The notes beneath the pieces are model-generated. The model had not been told where the DNA came from. It made no database searches and worked only from the letters and a program-made list of their open reading frames with translations. Source: Cellulophaga sp. BC115SP (GTDB taxonomy: Bacteria > Bacteroidota > Bacteroidia > Cytophagales > Spirosomataceae). From it: a stretch of DNA of 64,000 nt. Both the position numbers and the translations under genes were made by a program. The stretch spans positions 17,660 to 81,659 of the forward strand of contig NZ_JAAALB010000026.1 in the NCBI RefSeq assembly GCF_009905545.1, written 5' to 3'. This document shows positions 8,653-16,383 of this stretch, one piece after another (the first letter of the stretch is position 1; each line of letters begins with the position of its first letter).

Positions 8653-9450
8653 TTTTGAAAGTTCTGTTGCGCGTTTTTGTGCAGCAAAGATACCTTCTTT
8701 TAAATTTTGAGCTAATAAGCCTTCCTCAAATCGCTTGAGGGCAGCTTCGGTAGTACCACCTTTTGACGCTACAGCCTTAATAAGTTCGTCGAGGCTCTTT
8801 TCTGCATTGTTGATAAGGTGAAATGATCCCAACATCGTTTGTTTTACCAATAATGCCGCCATCGAGTCCTCAAAGCCCATTTCTTTACCTGCTTCAATCA
8901 TAGCTTTTACCAAATAGAAGAAATAAGCAGGACCGCTACCCGATAAAGCTGTTACAGCATCGAGCAAAGATTCTTCTTCTAAGAACACCGCACGACCAGT
9001 AGAGTTAATCAAGTTTTCAACCTTCTTTAATTGGCTCAACGTAATGTCACCAGAGGCCGCAAAAGCAGTCATCCCCATTCCCAACAATGCAGGCGTGTTT
9101 GGCATAGCTCTTACAATAATTCGGTGATTGAGCGATTCTTGTATTTTATCGATAGAAATACCAGCCATGATACTCAAAATAATTTGGTTGGGCTGGATTA
9201 CTTTTTTAAGTTCTTCAGAAACTGTTGGATAGTCTTGGGGCTTAACCGACAGGATGATTAAATCGTATTCTCCGACTTTAGGAGAAATCGTATCTACTAC
9301 AACACCTGCTTTTTCTGACTGAAGCGCTTCGGCTCTGGCAGCATTTTTTTCGATTAAGAATAGGTTTTCTTTTTTTACTAAATCATATTGAATAAAAGAT
9401 TTGGCAAATGCCATTCCCATATTCCCCGCTCCAACAATAGCTACTTTCAT
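8650..9450 (-). CDS. proC: Pyrroline-5-carboxylate reductase
   Basis: The last step of proline synthesis: NAD(P)H reduction of 1-pyrroline-5-carboxylate. The 266 residues begin with the Rossmann loop VGAGNMG. Further along are SVKPQD and RAMPNTPALLGMG. The family signature ALSGSGPAYFFYLVKAM followed by EAGKEMGF forms the C-terminal dimer domain, with KGGTTEAAL near the end, as expected. Length is normal. The gene lies downstream of a TlpA-like thioredoxin gene on the same strand, but a terminator at 9543-9575 separates them. Highly confident. Confidence 0.96.
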   Translation of the reverse strand: MKVAIVGAGNMGMAFAKSFIQYDLVKKENLFLIEKNAARAEALQSEKAGVVVDTISPKVGEYDLIILSVKPQDYPTVSEELKKVIQPNQIILSIMAGISIDKIQESLNHRIIVRAMPNTPALLGMGMTAFAASGDITLSQLKKVENLINSTGRAVFLEEESLLDAVTALSGSGPAYFFYLVKAMIEAGKEMGFEDSMAALLVKQTMLGSFHLINNAEKSLDELIKAVASKGGTTEAALKRFEEGLLAQNLKEGIFAAQKRATELSK

Positions 9451-9542
9451 GATGGTTTGTTTTTGGTCAAAAATTAATTAAAATGATTATAAATTTGGTT
9501 ATCAGCTGAATTTCAGTTTTGTGAAACAAAATTACAACAAAA

Positions 9543-9575
9543 AACCTGACAGTATTGATAAAATATTGTCAGGTT
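9543..9575 (-). terminator. Terminator after the TlpA-like gene
   Basis: Arms AACCTGACAGTATT and AATATTGTCAGGTT (one wobble) surround a five-base loop. Read on the minus strand the hairpin is followed by a T-tract, so it ends the gene whose stop is at 9613. Confidence 0.75.
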
Positions 9576-9612
9576 GATGGTTGCCTTATGGGCGAAGTAT
9601 ATGTTACTAAAA

Positions 9613-10767
9613 TTAATCTTTGAAGATTTCTTCTAGCTTTTTCTCTAATTCTGCTGAGCTACCTGTGTATTTGGCAATTACTTTTCCTTCTTTATCTATT
9701 AAAAATTGCGCAGGAATAGCGCTCACGCCATAGGCTGCTGCTGCAATGCTATTCCAATATTGAAGGTCGGATACTTGTTGCCAAACCAGCCCGTCTTTTT
9801 CAATGGCACGAACCCAAGCTGTTTTTTCTTGGTCGAGGCTCACGCCCAAAATATCAAATCCCTTAGCATGAAAACGGTTATAAATTCTTACAATGTTAGG
9901 GTTTTCACGACGACAAGGTCCACACCAGCTTGCCCAAAAATCAATCAATACATATTTGCCACGCATTGATGAAAGCGTAACCAAACTATCAGAAGGTGTT
10001 TTTAAGGAAATCTCTGGAGCTTCAGAACCGATAGCAACACCTTTCATTCTTTTGATTTGTTCCAAAAAAGATTTGATATGTGGGTTAGGAGAATTAGCTT
10101 TTTCCTTTTTGAATGTATCAGCTACCTTTTCCAATAAATCCATATCTGTTTCTGGGTTTAGGAAATTGCCTGCTGTCCAAAGTGCCACCAACTCAGAACC
10201 CATATCAGGAATCATCGCTTTGATTTTGCCTACAGTGATTTGTTGTGCATTTTGAAATTCATTTTGGATTTTCTGCAAAGTTGCGTCGTCCTTTTTCTCC
10301 GTTGCAATGGTTACTTGTTTGTTCCAACCTTCAACCTTGGTTTGTAACTCTTGGTTAATTTTGATGATTTGGTTGAAATACTGGATATTCTTCGATTCAC
10401 CTTTGATTTGGAATTTACCTCTTACTTGAGGTGTATCCATACCATCGGCAACAACTTCTACTTTTTCGCCTCCTTCAAGAATCAAGAGTAATTTCTGACT
10501 CAAAGGCATATTGAAAAAGTTAATCAAATAATAGCCACCACCCTCAGCAATGGGCGAATTGAACTTGAAATTATGAGCGGCATCTACATTGGCAGAGTCG
10601 ATATTAACAGCCGTACCACGACCATTAATCATTTGAAGATAGACTTTTTTGTCAGGAACTACATTTTGAACTTTTCCTGTGATTTGAGCTTTTTTTGTGG
10701 CTGTGGTTTGTGCTACCATCGAGAATCCAAGCAAAACACTAAGGATACTCAAGATTGATTTTTTCAT
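9613..10767 (-). CDS. TlpA-like thioredoxin-fold protein with DUF4369-type N-terminus
   Basis: 384 residues from the chosen ATG at 10767. The reading frame extends 12 codons further, but MKKSILSILSVLLGFSMVAQ is a clear signal peptide. The middle part (about 22-240) resembles the DUF4369 domain common in Bacteroidota, with ITGKVQNVVPDKKVYLQ. The C-terminal part (about 250-384) is a TlpA/ResA-like thioredoxin domain with the redox motif WASWCGPCRRE and the cis-Pro region VSAIPAQFLIDKEGKV. It is probably a periplasmic or surface thiol-disulfide oxidoreductase; partners are unknown. A -7 promoter element lies inside an inverted repeat just upstream. Confidence 0.85.
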   Translation of the reverse strand: MKKSILSILSVLLGFSMVAQTTATKKAQITGKVQNVVPDKKVYLQMINGRGTAVNIDSANVDAAHNFKFNSPIAEGGGYYLINFFNMPLSQKLLLILEGGEKVEVVADGMDTPQVRGKFQIKGESKNIQYFNQIIKINQELQTKVEGWNKQVTIATEKKDDATLQKIQNEFQNAQQITVGKIKAMIPDMGSELVALWTAGNFLNPETDMDLLEKVADTFKKEKANSPNPHIKSFLEQIKRMKGVAIGSEAPEISLKTPSDSLVTLSSMRGKYVLIDFWASWCGPCRRENPNIVRIYNRFHAKGFDILGVSLDQEKTAWVRAIEKDGLVWQQVSDLQYWNSIAAAAYGVSAIPAQFLIDKEGKVIAKYTGSSAELEKKLEEIFKD

Positions 10768-10796
10768 AAATAAAGCGGTAACTGATAAAAGGGTAA

Positions 10797-10856
10797 AAGG
10801 CATTTATTAGACGTTTTACAAAAATAGAATCGTAATGAATGTCTAATAAATGCCTT
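10797..10856. repeat. Inverted repeat around a promoter element
   Basis: Perfect 16-bp arms AAGGCATTTATTAGAC (10797-10812) and its complement (10841-10856) flank a 28-bp spacer. The spacer contains TATTTTTG on the minus strand (10819-10826), a good -7 element for the gene starting at 10767. It could be a gatB terminator, an operator or a repeat. Confidence 0.65.
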
Positions 10857-10969
10857 CAGAATAATTGAGCTGTTGGCGATAGGCTTTCAGCAAGTGATTC
10901 CAGAATCATTTGCATTGAATGACATCGAATACTTGGTTTATTCGACAGCCTTTTCCCTATGCGCTCTTA

Positions 10970-12427
10970 TTAAAGCGAGTCGAGTGTTTTTTGTAAAAGT
11001 GCGGTAGTAACTTTTGGATCGGCTGAACCTTTTGATTTTTTCATAATGTCGCCCATAAACATGCCCAAAAGCCCTTTTTTGCCGTTTTTATACTCTTTTA
11101 CTTTGGCTGGATTGGCTGCCAAAACCTCATCAATTAACGACTGAAGCGTGTCGGTATTGCTTTGTTGAATCAAATTCTTTGCTTCAGCAATCTGAAGTGG
11201 ACTAGCCGACGTATCTGTTACCATCACAGGGAAAATCTGTTGCGAGGCGGTTGAGGTACTCACTTTCCCTTCATCTACAAGGTTAATCAGCTGTGCTAAC
11301 TTTTCAGGAGTAATGGTTAACTGCTCAATTTCCAAATGATTGTCATTGAGATATGATTTTACCGTACCCATAATCCAGTTTGAAGCCGCTTTGTAGTTTT
11401 TGGTAAACTGACAAGTTGCGTCAAAATATTCGGCTACCTCACGGCTATCTGTTAATACACCTGCGTCATAATCTGGCAAGCCATAAGTTTTAGTAAACTT
11501 CTCGAAAAGCTCCCAAGGTAAAGCAGGCATTTGAGCTTTTACTTGGTTCAATAACTCTTCCGAAATATGTAGAGGTACCAAGTCTGGTTCAGGGAAATAA
11601 CGATAATCGTTCATTGATTCCTTTTCACGCATACCCGAAGTACGTCCAGTAGCAGGGTCGAAGTTACGCGTTTCCTGAATGATTTTTTCACCAGCTTCAA
11701 CGGCCTCTATCTGACGAACTACCTCATAATCAATTGCTTTTTGAATAAAGCGAATCGAGTTCATGTTTTTGATTTCAACTTTTGTACCAAAAACTTTACT
11801 GCCGACTGGCATCACAGAGATATTGACATCGCAACGCAATGAACCTTCTTCCATGTTACCATCGCAAATATGCAGGTATCTTACAAGCTTGCGAACCTCG
11901 GTCATAAATTGAGCAGCCTCTTCCGATGACTTGATTTCTGGTTCTGTTACCATTTCAACCAAAGGCGTACCAGCACGGTTGTAGTCAATAAGACTGTCGC
12001 TCGAACCCTCGGCATGAAGAGATTTTCCTGCATCTTCTTCCAAGTGAATATGGTGGAATCGTACGACTTTTTCACCTGTAGATAATTTCACTTTTACGCC
12101 ACCACCAATACAAATGGGGGTTTTGTCTTGTGTAATCTGATACCCTTTTGGAAGGTCAGGATAGAAATAGTTTTTGCGGTCAAAATATTGATATTCAGAT
12201 ATTTTTGAGCCAGCAGCAAAGCCCATTTTGATAGCGTACTCAACCGCTTTACGATTAAGTTTTGGCAAAGTTCCTGGGTGTCCCAGCGTAATGGGAGAAA
12301 TATGGGTATTGGGCGCAGCTCCAAAAGAGGCAGAGTCTGCTGCAAAAATTTTACTCTCGGTTTGAAGTTGAGCGTGTACCTCTAGGCCAATAACAACTTC
12401 ATATTTGTTTCTAATTTCTTGGTTCAC
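10970..12427 (-). CDS. gatB: Asp-tRNA(Asn)/Glu-tRNA(Gln) amidotransferase subunit B
   Basis: The tRNA-binding subunit of GatCAB, which amidates mischarged Glu-tRNA(Gln) or Asp-tRNA(Asn). The 485 residues include VIGLEVHAQL, FDRKNYFYPDLPKGYQITQ, HLEEDAGKS, LIDYNRAGTPLVEMVTEPE, SLRCDVNIS and EIKNMNS, all family hallmarks. The C-terminal YqeY-like tail ends NGKKGLLGMFMGDIMKKSKG. The start codon is GTG, directly before AACCAAGAA; no nearby in-frame ATG fits better. gatA and gatC are not adjacent. A TATCTTTG element lies about 80 bp upstream. Confidence 0.96.
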   Translation of the reverse strand: MNQEIRNKYEVVIGLEVHAQLQTESKIFAADSASFGAAPNTHISPITLGHPGTLPKLNRKAVEYAIKMGFAAGSKISEYQYFDRKNYFYPDLPKGYQITQDKTPICIGGGVKVKLSTGEKVVRFHHIHLEEDAGKSLHAEGSSDSLIDYNRAGTPLVEMVTEPEIKSSEEAAQFMTEVRKLVRYLHICDGNMEEGSLRCDVNISVMPVGSKVFGTKVEIKNMNSIRFIQKAIDYEVVRQIEAVEAGEKIIQETRNFDPATGRTSGMREKESMNDYRYFPEPDLVPLHISEELLNQVKAQMPALPWELFEKFTKTYGLPDYDAGVLTDSREVAEYFDATCQFTKNYKAASNWIMGTVKSYLNDNHLEIEQLTITPEKLAQLINLVDEGKVSTSTASQQIFPVMVTDTSASPLQIAEAKNLIQQSNTDTLQSLIDEVLAANPAKVKEYKNGKKGLLGMFMGDIMKKSKGSADPKVTTALLQKTLDSL

Positions 12428-12699
12428 AGAATATTAATTTCAGTTTGAGGCAAGAATCTTCTGTATTTTTGTAAAAAAGTTTCTGCCTTGTGGAACAATC
12501 GTCTACAAAGATAGTAAAAAGCATGGCTCGGTATAACCAGCAAGGCTAAGTGATTGGAAATTTGATGGTTTTCAAAAAATAAATCATCCTATTCCAACCT
12601 TTTAAGTCAAGAAAAGCTCTTTGTAGTAAAATGTTCAAAAAACACATTTTTATAATGCCTTAAGGCGTTGTATGTATTGTCCGTAAGCTTATAAACACA
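12428..12699. promoter_or_regulatory. Divergent intergenic region with gatB promoter
   Basis: TATCTTTG on the minus strand (12506-12513) is a candidate gatB -7 element. I see no convincing TAnnTTTG for the plus-strand sigma factor gene. Confidence 0.45.
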
Positions 12700-13245
12700 T
12701 TGAATACATTGGAACTTGAAAAAGACCTCATAAACGCTTGTTTGCAAAACGACCGCATTGCACAGCGAAAGCTCTATCAGGCTTACGCATCGCGTATGTT
12801 GGTGGTATGCTCACGCTATGCACAAAGCAAGGCCGAAGCGGAGGATATTCTTCAAGAAGCTTTTATTAAGATATTTCAAAACTTGGCTAGTTTTAGAGGT
12901 GAAAGTACGATTGGCGCATGGATTAAAAGAATTGTTATCAATACGGCCATTAAGCATATTCGTTCACAACAGCCTTGGCAGGATATGTCGGATGTTGCTG
13001 AATTTGAAAACCATTTTTCGGACAAAGGCACGAGTATCGAAGGAATTCATTTTCAGGAATTGTTGGCCATGATTCATAAATTACCGAAGGGCTGTCAAAC
13101 CGTATTTAACTTGTATGCTATTGAAGGATATCAGCACCACGAAATTGCTGAAATGTTAGGTATTTCGGAAGGAACATCAAAGTCGCAATATTCGCGCGCT
13201 AAGCAATTATTGCAAGCACAACTTTCGTATGATAAAGTAGGATAA
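12700..13245 (+). CDS. ECF-type RNA polymerase sigma factor
   Basis: 181 residues with the two-domain layout of extracytoplasmic-function sigma-70 factors. Region 2 spans about 20-90 (EDILQEAFIKIFQNLASFRG, then IGAWIKRIVINTAIKHIR). Region 4 spans about 125-178 (KLPKGCQTVFNLYAIEGY, HHEIAEMLGISEGTSKSQYSRAKQLL). The likely start codon is TTG at 12700: no in-frame ATG exists between the preceding stop (12661-12663) and region 2. The next gene, 49 bp downstream, is a one-helix membrane protein and a plausible regulator of this factor. Target promoters are unknown. Confidence 0.88.
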   Translation: MNTLELEKDLINACLQNDRIAQRKLYQAYASRMLVVCSRYAQSKAEAEDILQEAFIKIFQNLASFRGESTIGAWIKRIVINTAIKHIRSQQPWQDMSDVAEFENHFSDKGTSIEGIHFQELLAMIHKLPKGCQTVFNLYAIEGYQHHEIAEMLGISEGTSKSQYSRAKQLLQAQLSYDKVG

Positions 13246-13294
13246 AGCACAAATGAAATAATATGACAAAATCTTTACTGATAAAATCACTATA

Positions 13295-13954
13295 ATGGAT
13301 AATTCATCACACAATTCTTTTGAGGACCAATGGCGTGACGCCTTCGATGATGCCTCTATGACCCCATCCGACTGGGTATGGGATGGCATAGAAGCGTCCT
13401 TGGAGCAGTCTGCTCCTTCGTCGTCCGCACCAGAAGCGAGTGGTGGGATGGCCAAAGGTAGCCTTGGGCTTTATTCTGCTGGACTAGCAGTAGTGGTGTT
13501 GGTTGGTGCATGGTTATTGAAGCCTGAAGATGATAGCACTAAAGACTTGCCTGAGCAGCCGAGTGTTCATCAACAAGCAGTCGTAAAGCCTGTTCGCACT
13601 CCAGAAAAAAAACAGGATGAAAATTACGTAGTAGTTGAGAAAAATATGGAGCCTGCAACCCCAAGTATCAGGCAAGAGGAGGCTCCAACTGCATCGCAAC
13701 CGATATTAGTAGAAGAACTTGTGAAAAAGTCGGTAGTTGATTCTATTAATTTTATATCACCAACCACTACCAAAGAGATACCTGTAGCTCATGATGGATT
13801 ACAAGTAAATCATAGAGTGATGGAACCAACAGTTCCTTCCATCCAGACGCCCTATTTTGAGCCACAACCACCCGTTCCTGTCAAAACACAGAAAAAGGGC
13901 TTTTTGAAAAATGTTAAAATAACAGTCGGCGCAGGGGTATACCAAAGACCTTAA
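13295..13954 (+). CDS. Single-pass membrane protein co-encoded with the ECF sigma factor, candidate anti-sigma
   Basis: 219 residues. A cytoplasmic-looking acidic N-terminus with Trp residues (FEDQWRDAFDDASMTPSDW, VWDGIEASLE) is followed by one membrane helix (about 50-72, LYSAGLAVVVLVGAWLL). A Pro, Val and Glu-rich low-complexity periplasmic part ends in KGFLKNVKITVGAGVYQRP. The layout and position after an ECF sigma gene suggest an anti-sigma role, but no zinc-finger anti-sigma motif (HxxxCxxC) is present, so this is inference from context. It probably forms an operon with the sigma gene. The stop codon is 9 bp before the family-B element at 13964. Confidence 0.6.
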   Translation: MDNSSHNSFEDQWRDAFDDASMTPSDWVWDGIEASLEQSAPSSSAPEASGGMAKGSLGLYSAGLAVVVLVGAWLLKPEDDSTKDLPEQPSVHQQAVVKPVRTPEKKQDENYVVVEKNMEPATPSIRQEEAPTASQPILVEELVKKSVVDSINFISPTTTKEIPVAHDGLQVNHRVMEPTVPSIQTPYFEPQPPVPVKTQKKGFLKNVKITVGAGVYQRP

Positions 13955-13963
13955 AATGTCGTG

Positions 13964-14105
13964 TACGAAGGATTTCAGGCTATTTCGGATATCGGATGTT
14001 GGATTTCGGAAGTGTAAGCTTCTGTATTTTGTAAAAAATAAATAGGATTTTCTTTACTTCCGAAATCAGAAATCCCAAATCCGCAATAGTTGGAAATCCT
14101 TCGTA
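13964..14105. repeat. Family B palindromic element (copy B2)
   Basis: Outer arms TACGAAGGATTTC (13964-13976) and GAAATCCTTCGTA (14093-14105) are perfect complements. Inner GGATTTCGGAAGT and ACTTCCGAAATC are also complementary. It shares the stretch TTTCGGATATCGGATGTTGG with B3. Confidence 0.85.
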
Positions 14106-14130
14106 TATCCCTAACTCCGCATTAGTACTG

Positions 14131-14278
14131 TACGAAGGATTATAAAAACTGTTTATTTCGGATATCGGATGTTGGATTTCGGAAGTATAATCTTCTATAT
14201 TTTGCAAAAAACAAAGGTATTTTACTTTATTTCCGAAATCAGAAATCCCAAATCTGCAATAGTTTAAAATCCTTCGTA
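14131..14278. repeat. Family B palindromic element (copy B3)
   Basis: Arms TACGAAGGATT (14131-14141) and AATCCTTCGTA (14268-14278). Internal sequence closely matches B2, with the same orientation and 25 bp between the two copies. This looks like a tandem duplication or adjacent insertion. Confidence 0.85.
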
Positions 14279-14334
14279 CACCAGTAACTCCGCATTCTGA
14301 ATTCAATACTCTTAACTTATCTTTCATTATATCT

Positions 14335-14841
14335 ATGAAAAATCTACTCTTTTTATCAATCATATTAAGTGTTTTGGGTTGTGCTTCTAGCTCAAGTAGT
14401 GTTGTAGACTCAGAAGTGCTCAAAAATCAAACTATTGATTTGACCAAAAATAATTTGAGTGAATACATTGTTTTTGGAAATGTAGGCTTAGGATGGGGGT
14501 GTCGTACCTATGGACTGTATTTGTATGCAGGAGATCAATTGTTTGTTGATACAACTAGTGCCTACTGTAAAAATGCTGAAAATTATCGTTTTCAAGGCTA
14601 TAAACTAGGTGCTACAGAAAAAGCTAAAGCTGAGCAAATTGTTCAGAAAATAAAAAACCATTTGAGCACGATTAAAGATGATGGTCAGGCTATTCAAACG
14701 ATAGGTTGCCCTGGCTGTGCAGATGGAGGGATGTTATATGTACAAGTTAAAACTAGTCAATCCTTGAAAGCATGGCGATTGGATGACATGATTGATACTC
14801 ATCAGAAATTAATTGTTGAAGTGGCAACGATTAAACGTTAG
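14335..14841 (+). CDS. Small lipoprotein of unknown function
   Basis: 168 residues beginning with a lipoprotein signal (NLLFLSIILSVLGCASS, lipidated Cys about 16), so likely membrane-anchored on the periplasmic side. The mature part has paired Cys residues (GWGCRTYG, SAYCKNAE, and GCPGCADGGM near residue 125) and a strand-rich C-terminus. I do not recognise the family. The next gene, 43 bp downstream, is another Cys-rich small lipoprotein, so the two may be functionally linked or at least co-transcribed. Confidence 0.65.
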   Translation: MKNLLFLSIILSVLGCASSSSSVVDSEVLKNQTIDLTKNNLSEYIVFGNVGLGWGCRTYGLYLYAGDQLFVDTTSAYCKNAENYRFQGYKLGATEKAKAEQIVQKIKNHLSTIKDDGQAIQTIGCPGCADGGMLYVQVKTSQSLKAWRLDDMIDTHQKLIVEVATIKR

Positions 14842-14884
14842 TATAAACCTCAAAACTGTAATAAACTACAAACAAATTAACATT

Positions 14885-15274
14885 ATGAAAAGGTTATTAA
14901 TATTTGCCCTCTCGGGGTTACTATTATGGAGTTGTTCTAAAGGAGGAATAGGAGGGGATGGCTTGTCAGAAGAGGAAATGGATTATCAAAAATTAACCCA
15001 AATGGGGGCTGAGATTAAAGATTATGCTAAAAACAAAGCATGTGCTGGCGACGAATGCCGTGTAATGTCGATGGGCTCTAAGGCTTGCGGTGGTCCAACA
15101 CAATTTATTGTGTACTCGGTCGGAAAGGTAGATGAGAAAGTTTTGACTCAAAAAATCAATAGTTATACCGAATACGAACGTCAACTTAATATCAAATATA
15201 GTCGAATATCAGATTGTGCCATGATTGCTATTCCAACAGTAGACTGTGTGAATGGGTTATGTGTAACAAAATAA
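14885..15274 (+). CDS. Small Cys-rich lipoprotein of unknown function
   Basis: 129 residues from the ATG at 14885. The frame is open further upstream, but RLLIFALSGLLLWSCSKGG is a typical lipoprotein signal with lipobox WSC. The mature chain has a repeated Cys pattern: KACAGDECRVM, SKACGGPTQFIVYS, SDCAMIA and TVDCVNGLC, suggesting disulfides. Function unknown; no catalytic motif seen. It follows the lipoprotein gene at 14335-14841 and converges on merC through a shared terminator. Confidence 0.65.
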   Translation: MKRLLIFALSGLLLWSCSKGGIGGDGLSEEEMDYQKLTQMGAEIKDYAKNKACAGDECRVMSMGSKACGGPTQFIVYSVGKVDEKVLTQKINSYTEYERQLNIKYSRISDCAMIAIPTVDCVNGLCVTK

Positions 15275-15582
15275 TAGAAGCTTTATCCCTAATTGAGTGA
15301 TTATTTTAAGATTTGTATTCTAGCGGTAAAGGCGCAAACACTGCGTGTAAAATCAAGTGGTATTTAGTAAGATTACACATAATTCATCCTGAATTTTGTA
15401 ACTAGGATGGTTTTACAATTCTTCATTAAAAAAGCGGTCGAAAAATAATTTTCGACCGCTTTTTTGCTATTAGTATGCTATATCTGACTCGGATTAAGAC
15501 GCAAAGAGTTGCATCTCAATAGTTGGAATACAAATTTTAGAAGAATCAATCACTAATTCACTCAATTAGAAGGATGATACTT
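15275..15582. repeat. Family A intergenic module (copy A3)
   Basis: The left arm is near 15290 (AATTGAGTGATTATTTTAAG) and the right arm near 15547 (CAATCACTAATTCACTCAAT), with the hairpin at 15428-15465 between. GACGCAAAGAGTTGCATCT near 15499 is a degenerate form of the GACGCAAT/ATTGCGTC core. It separates convergent genes. Confidence 0.75.
15428..15465. terminator. Bidirectional terminator
   Basis: A 17-bp perfect stem AAAAAAGCGGTCGAAAA with four-base loop ATAA. It has the same GCGGTCGAAA core as at 5564 and 20581. Confidence 0.9.
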
Positions 15583-15969
15583 CTAACACGAACAACTTGC
15601 TTTTGCTTTCCAATTGACATAATAAGCAGAAGCAATCAAAATCGCACCAACGAAGCCTGTCAAAAATTCGTATTGCTCGCCAGTCCATAAGAGTTCGATA
15701 CCTTTTACAACTAAACTTCCAAGCAATAAGGTCAAAGGAACAATAGAATGGTGTTTGCGGTAGTCAGCAATCAATAAAGCGCCAGCCAAAGCAACACTTG
15801 CTCCAATAAACCAAATTTCCCAAGAATGATTGTGGAAAAGACTACTTCCCAAGTAAGGCAATACTGTCATCACCACAGGAGTAGCAATACAATGAATTGC
15901 ACAGATGACAGAAAGATAGAATCCTACCTTCTCAATGGGTGTTTCGTTATGTGAATGTGAGTGATGCAT
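15583..15969 (-). CDS. merC: MerC-domain membrane protein
   Basis: 128 residues, with three to four membrane helices and metal-binding-type residues. The N-terminus is His-rich (MHHSHSHNE), helix 1 carries CAIHCIATP (the Cys pair typical of MerC-type transporters) and the C-terminus ends ASCSC. MerC proteins move Hg(II) in mer operons, but in Bacteroidota without merA such proteins are more likely involved in other metals; no merA, merR or merP is present here. The promoter carries a palindromic operator (15982-16014), so metal-responsive repression is a reasonable inference. Confidence 0.78.
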   Translation of the reverse strand: MHHSHSHNETPIEKVGFYLSVICAIHCIATPVVMTVLPYLGSSLFHNHSWEIWFIGASVALAGALLIADYRKHHSIVPLTLLLGSLVVKGIELLWTGEQYEFLTGFVGAILIASAYYVNWKAKASCSC

Positions 15970-15981
15970 AATTGTAATACT

Positions 15982-16015
15982 GTTGCAAAATTAATACAAT
16001 GCAACAATATTGCAA
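15982..16015 (-). promoter_or_regulatory. merC promoter with overlapping palindromic operator
   Basis: On the minus strand TTG (16013-16015) and TAATTTTG (15986-15993) are 19 bp apart. TGCAACAATATTGCA (16000-16014; arms TGCAA/TTGCA) overlaps the spacer and -33 box. A second pair GTTGCA (15982-15987) and TGCAAC (16000-16005) covers the -7 element. A bound dimer would block polymerase; a Fur/Zur-type repressor is the guess. Confidence 0.65.
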
Positions 16016-16078
16016 ACATCTACCTAAGGATATTTTGTTCCCGAGTAGTAAGTATTTTTTACTATTGATTTTAAATGA

Positions 16079-16118
16079 AAAACCTCTGTTCCTAATTGTG
16101 AATAGAAACAGAGGTTTT
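16079..16118 (-). terminator. Terminator after the 43-residue lipoprotein gene
   Basis: Perfect 12-bp arms AAAACCTCTGTT and AACAGAGGTTTT, a 16-base loop, and a T-tract on the minus strand just after the stop at 16135. Confidence 0.8.
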
Positions 16119-16134
16119 AAAAATGTCCTAATGA

Positions 16135-16266
16135 TTAATTACGACCTTTGTAAGCTGGCTTGTCGATGCTCGTAGTACCGTAAGCAGGGCAGTTGTTTTT
16201 TCTGCCACAAGAAGTTGCCATTGCTACTACTGCCAACAAAACCAAAATAACTGAAGCTCTTTTCAT
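16135..16266 (-). CDS. 43-residue lipoprotein
   Basis: A very short protein: lipoprotein signal VILVLLAVVAMATSC, then a basic Cys-containing tail (GRKNNCPAYG) ending KPAYKGRN. Frames starting further upstream exist, but the ATG at 16266 gives the exact signal-peptide form. Small lipoproteins of this kind with a short NCPAYG-type tail are, in my recollection, widespread in Cytophagales, with no assigned function. It has its own -7 element (TATTTTTG, minus strand 16338-16345) and a strong terminator, which supports it being a real gene despite its size. Confidence 0.72.
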   Translation of the reverse strand: MKRASVILVLLAVVAMATSCGRKNNCPAYGTTSIDKPAYKGRN

Positions 16267-16337
16267 GAGATATAATTTTATAAAGTTGATACCAATGATG
16301 TATTTGATAGATTTGGCCATTGAGAGGCATAATACTA

Positions 16338-16345
16338 CAAAAATA
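16338..16345 (-). promoter_or_regulatory. Candidate -7 element for the 43-residue lipoprotein
   Basis: TATTTTTG on the minus strand, about 72 bp before the ATG at 16266. No well-spaced TTG was found. Confidence 0.4.
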
Positions 16346-16383
16346 CAAATATCTCTCAAGCTTAAACTCTAATGTCCACAAAA

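Larger units (their letters stand above)
13955..14334. other. Gap filled by two tandem family B elements
   Basis: The 380-bp gap is almost entirely occupied by elements B2 and B3. Only the last 55 bp before the lipoprotein gene are unique sequence. Confidence 0.75.

Noticed and set aside
10797..10856. Invertible (phase-variable) promoter
   Set aside because: The 28-bp spacer is far shorter than known invertible promoters, and no invertase gene is in the window. Kept only as an unexplained inverted repeat.
13980..14423. Minus-strand ORF of 147 residues
   Set aside because: It runs through the two family B palindromes and into the lipoprotein signal on the other strand, with no promoter or family resemblance.
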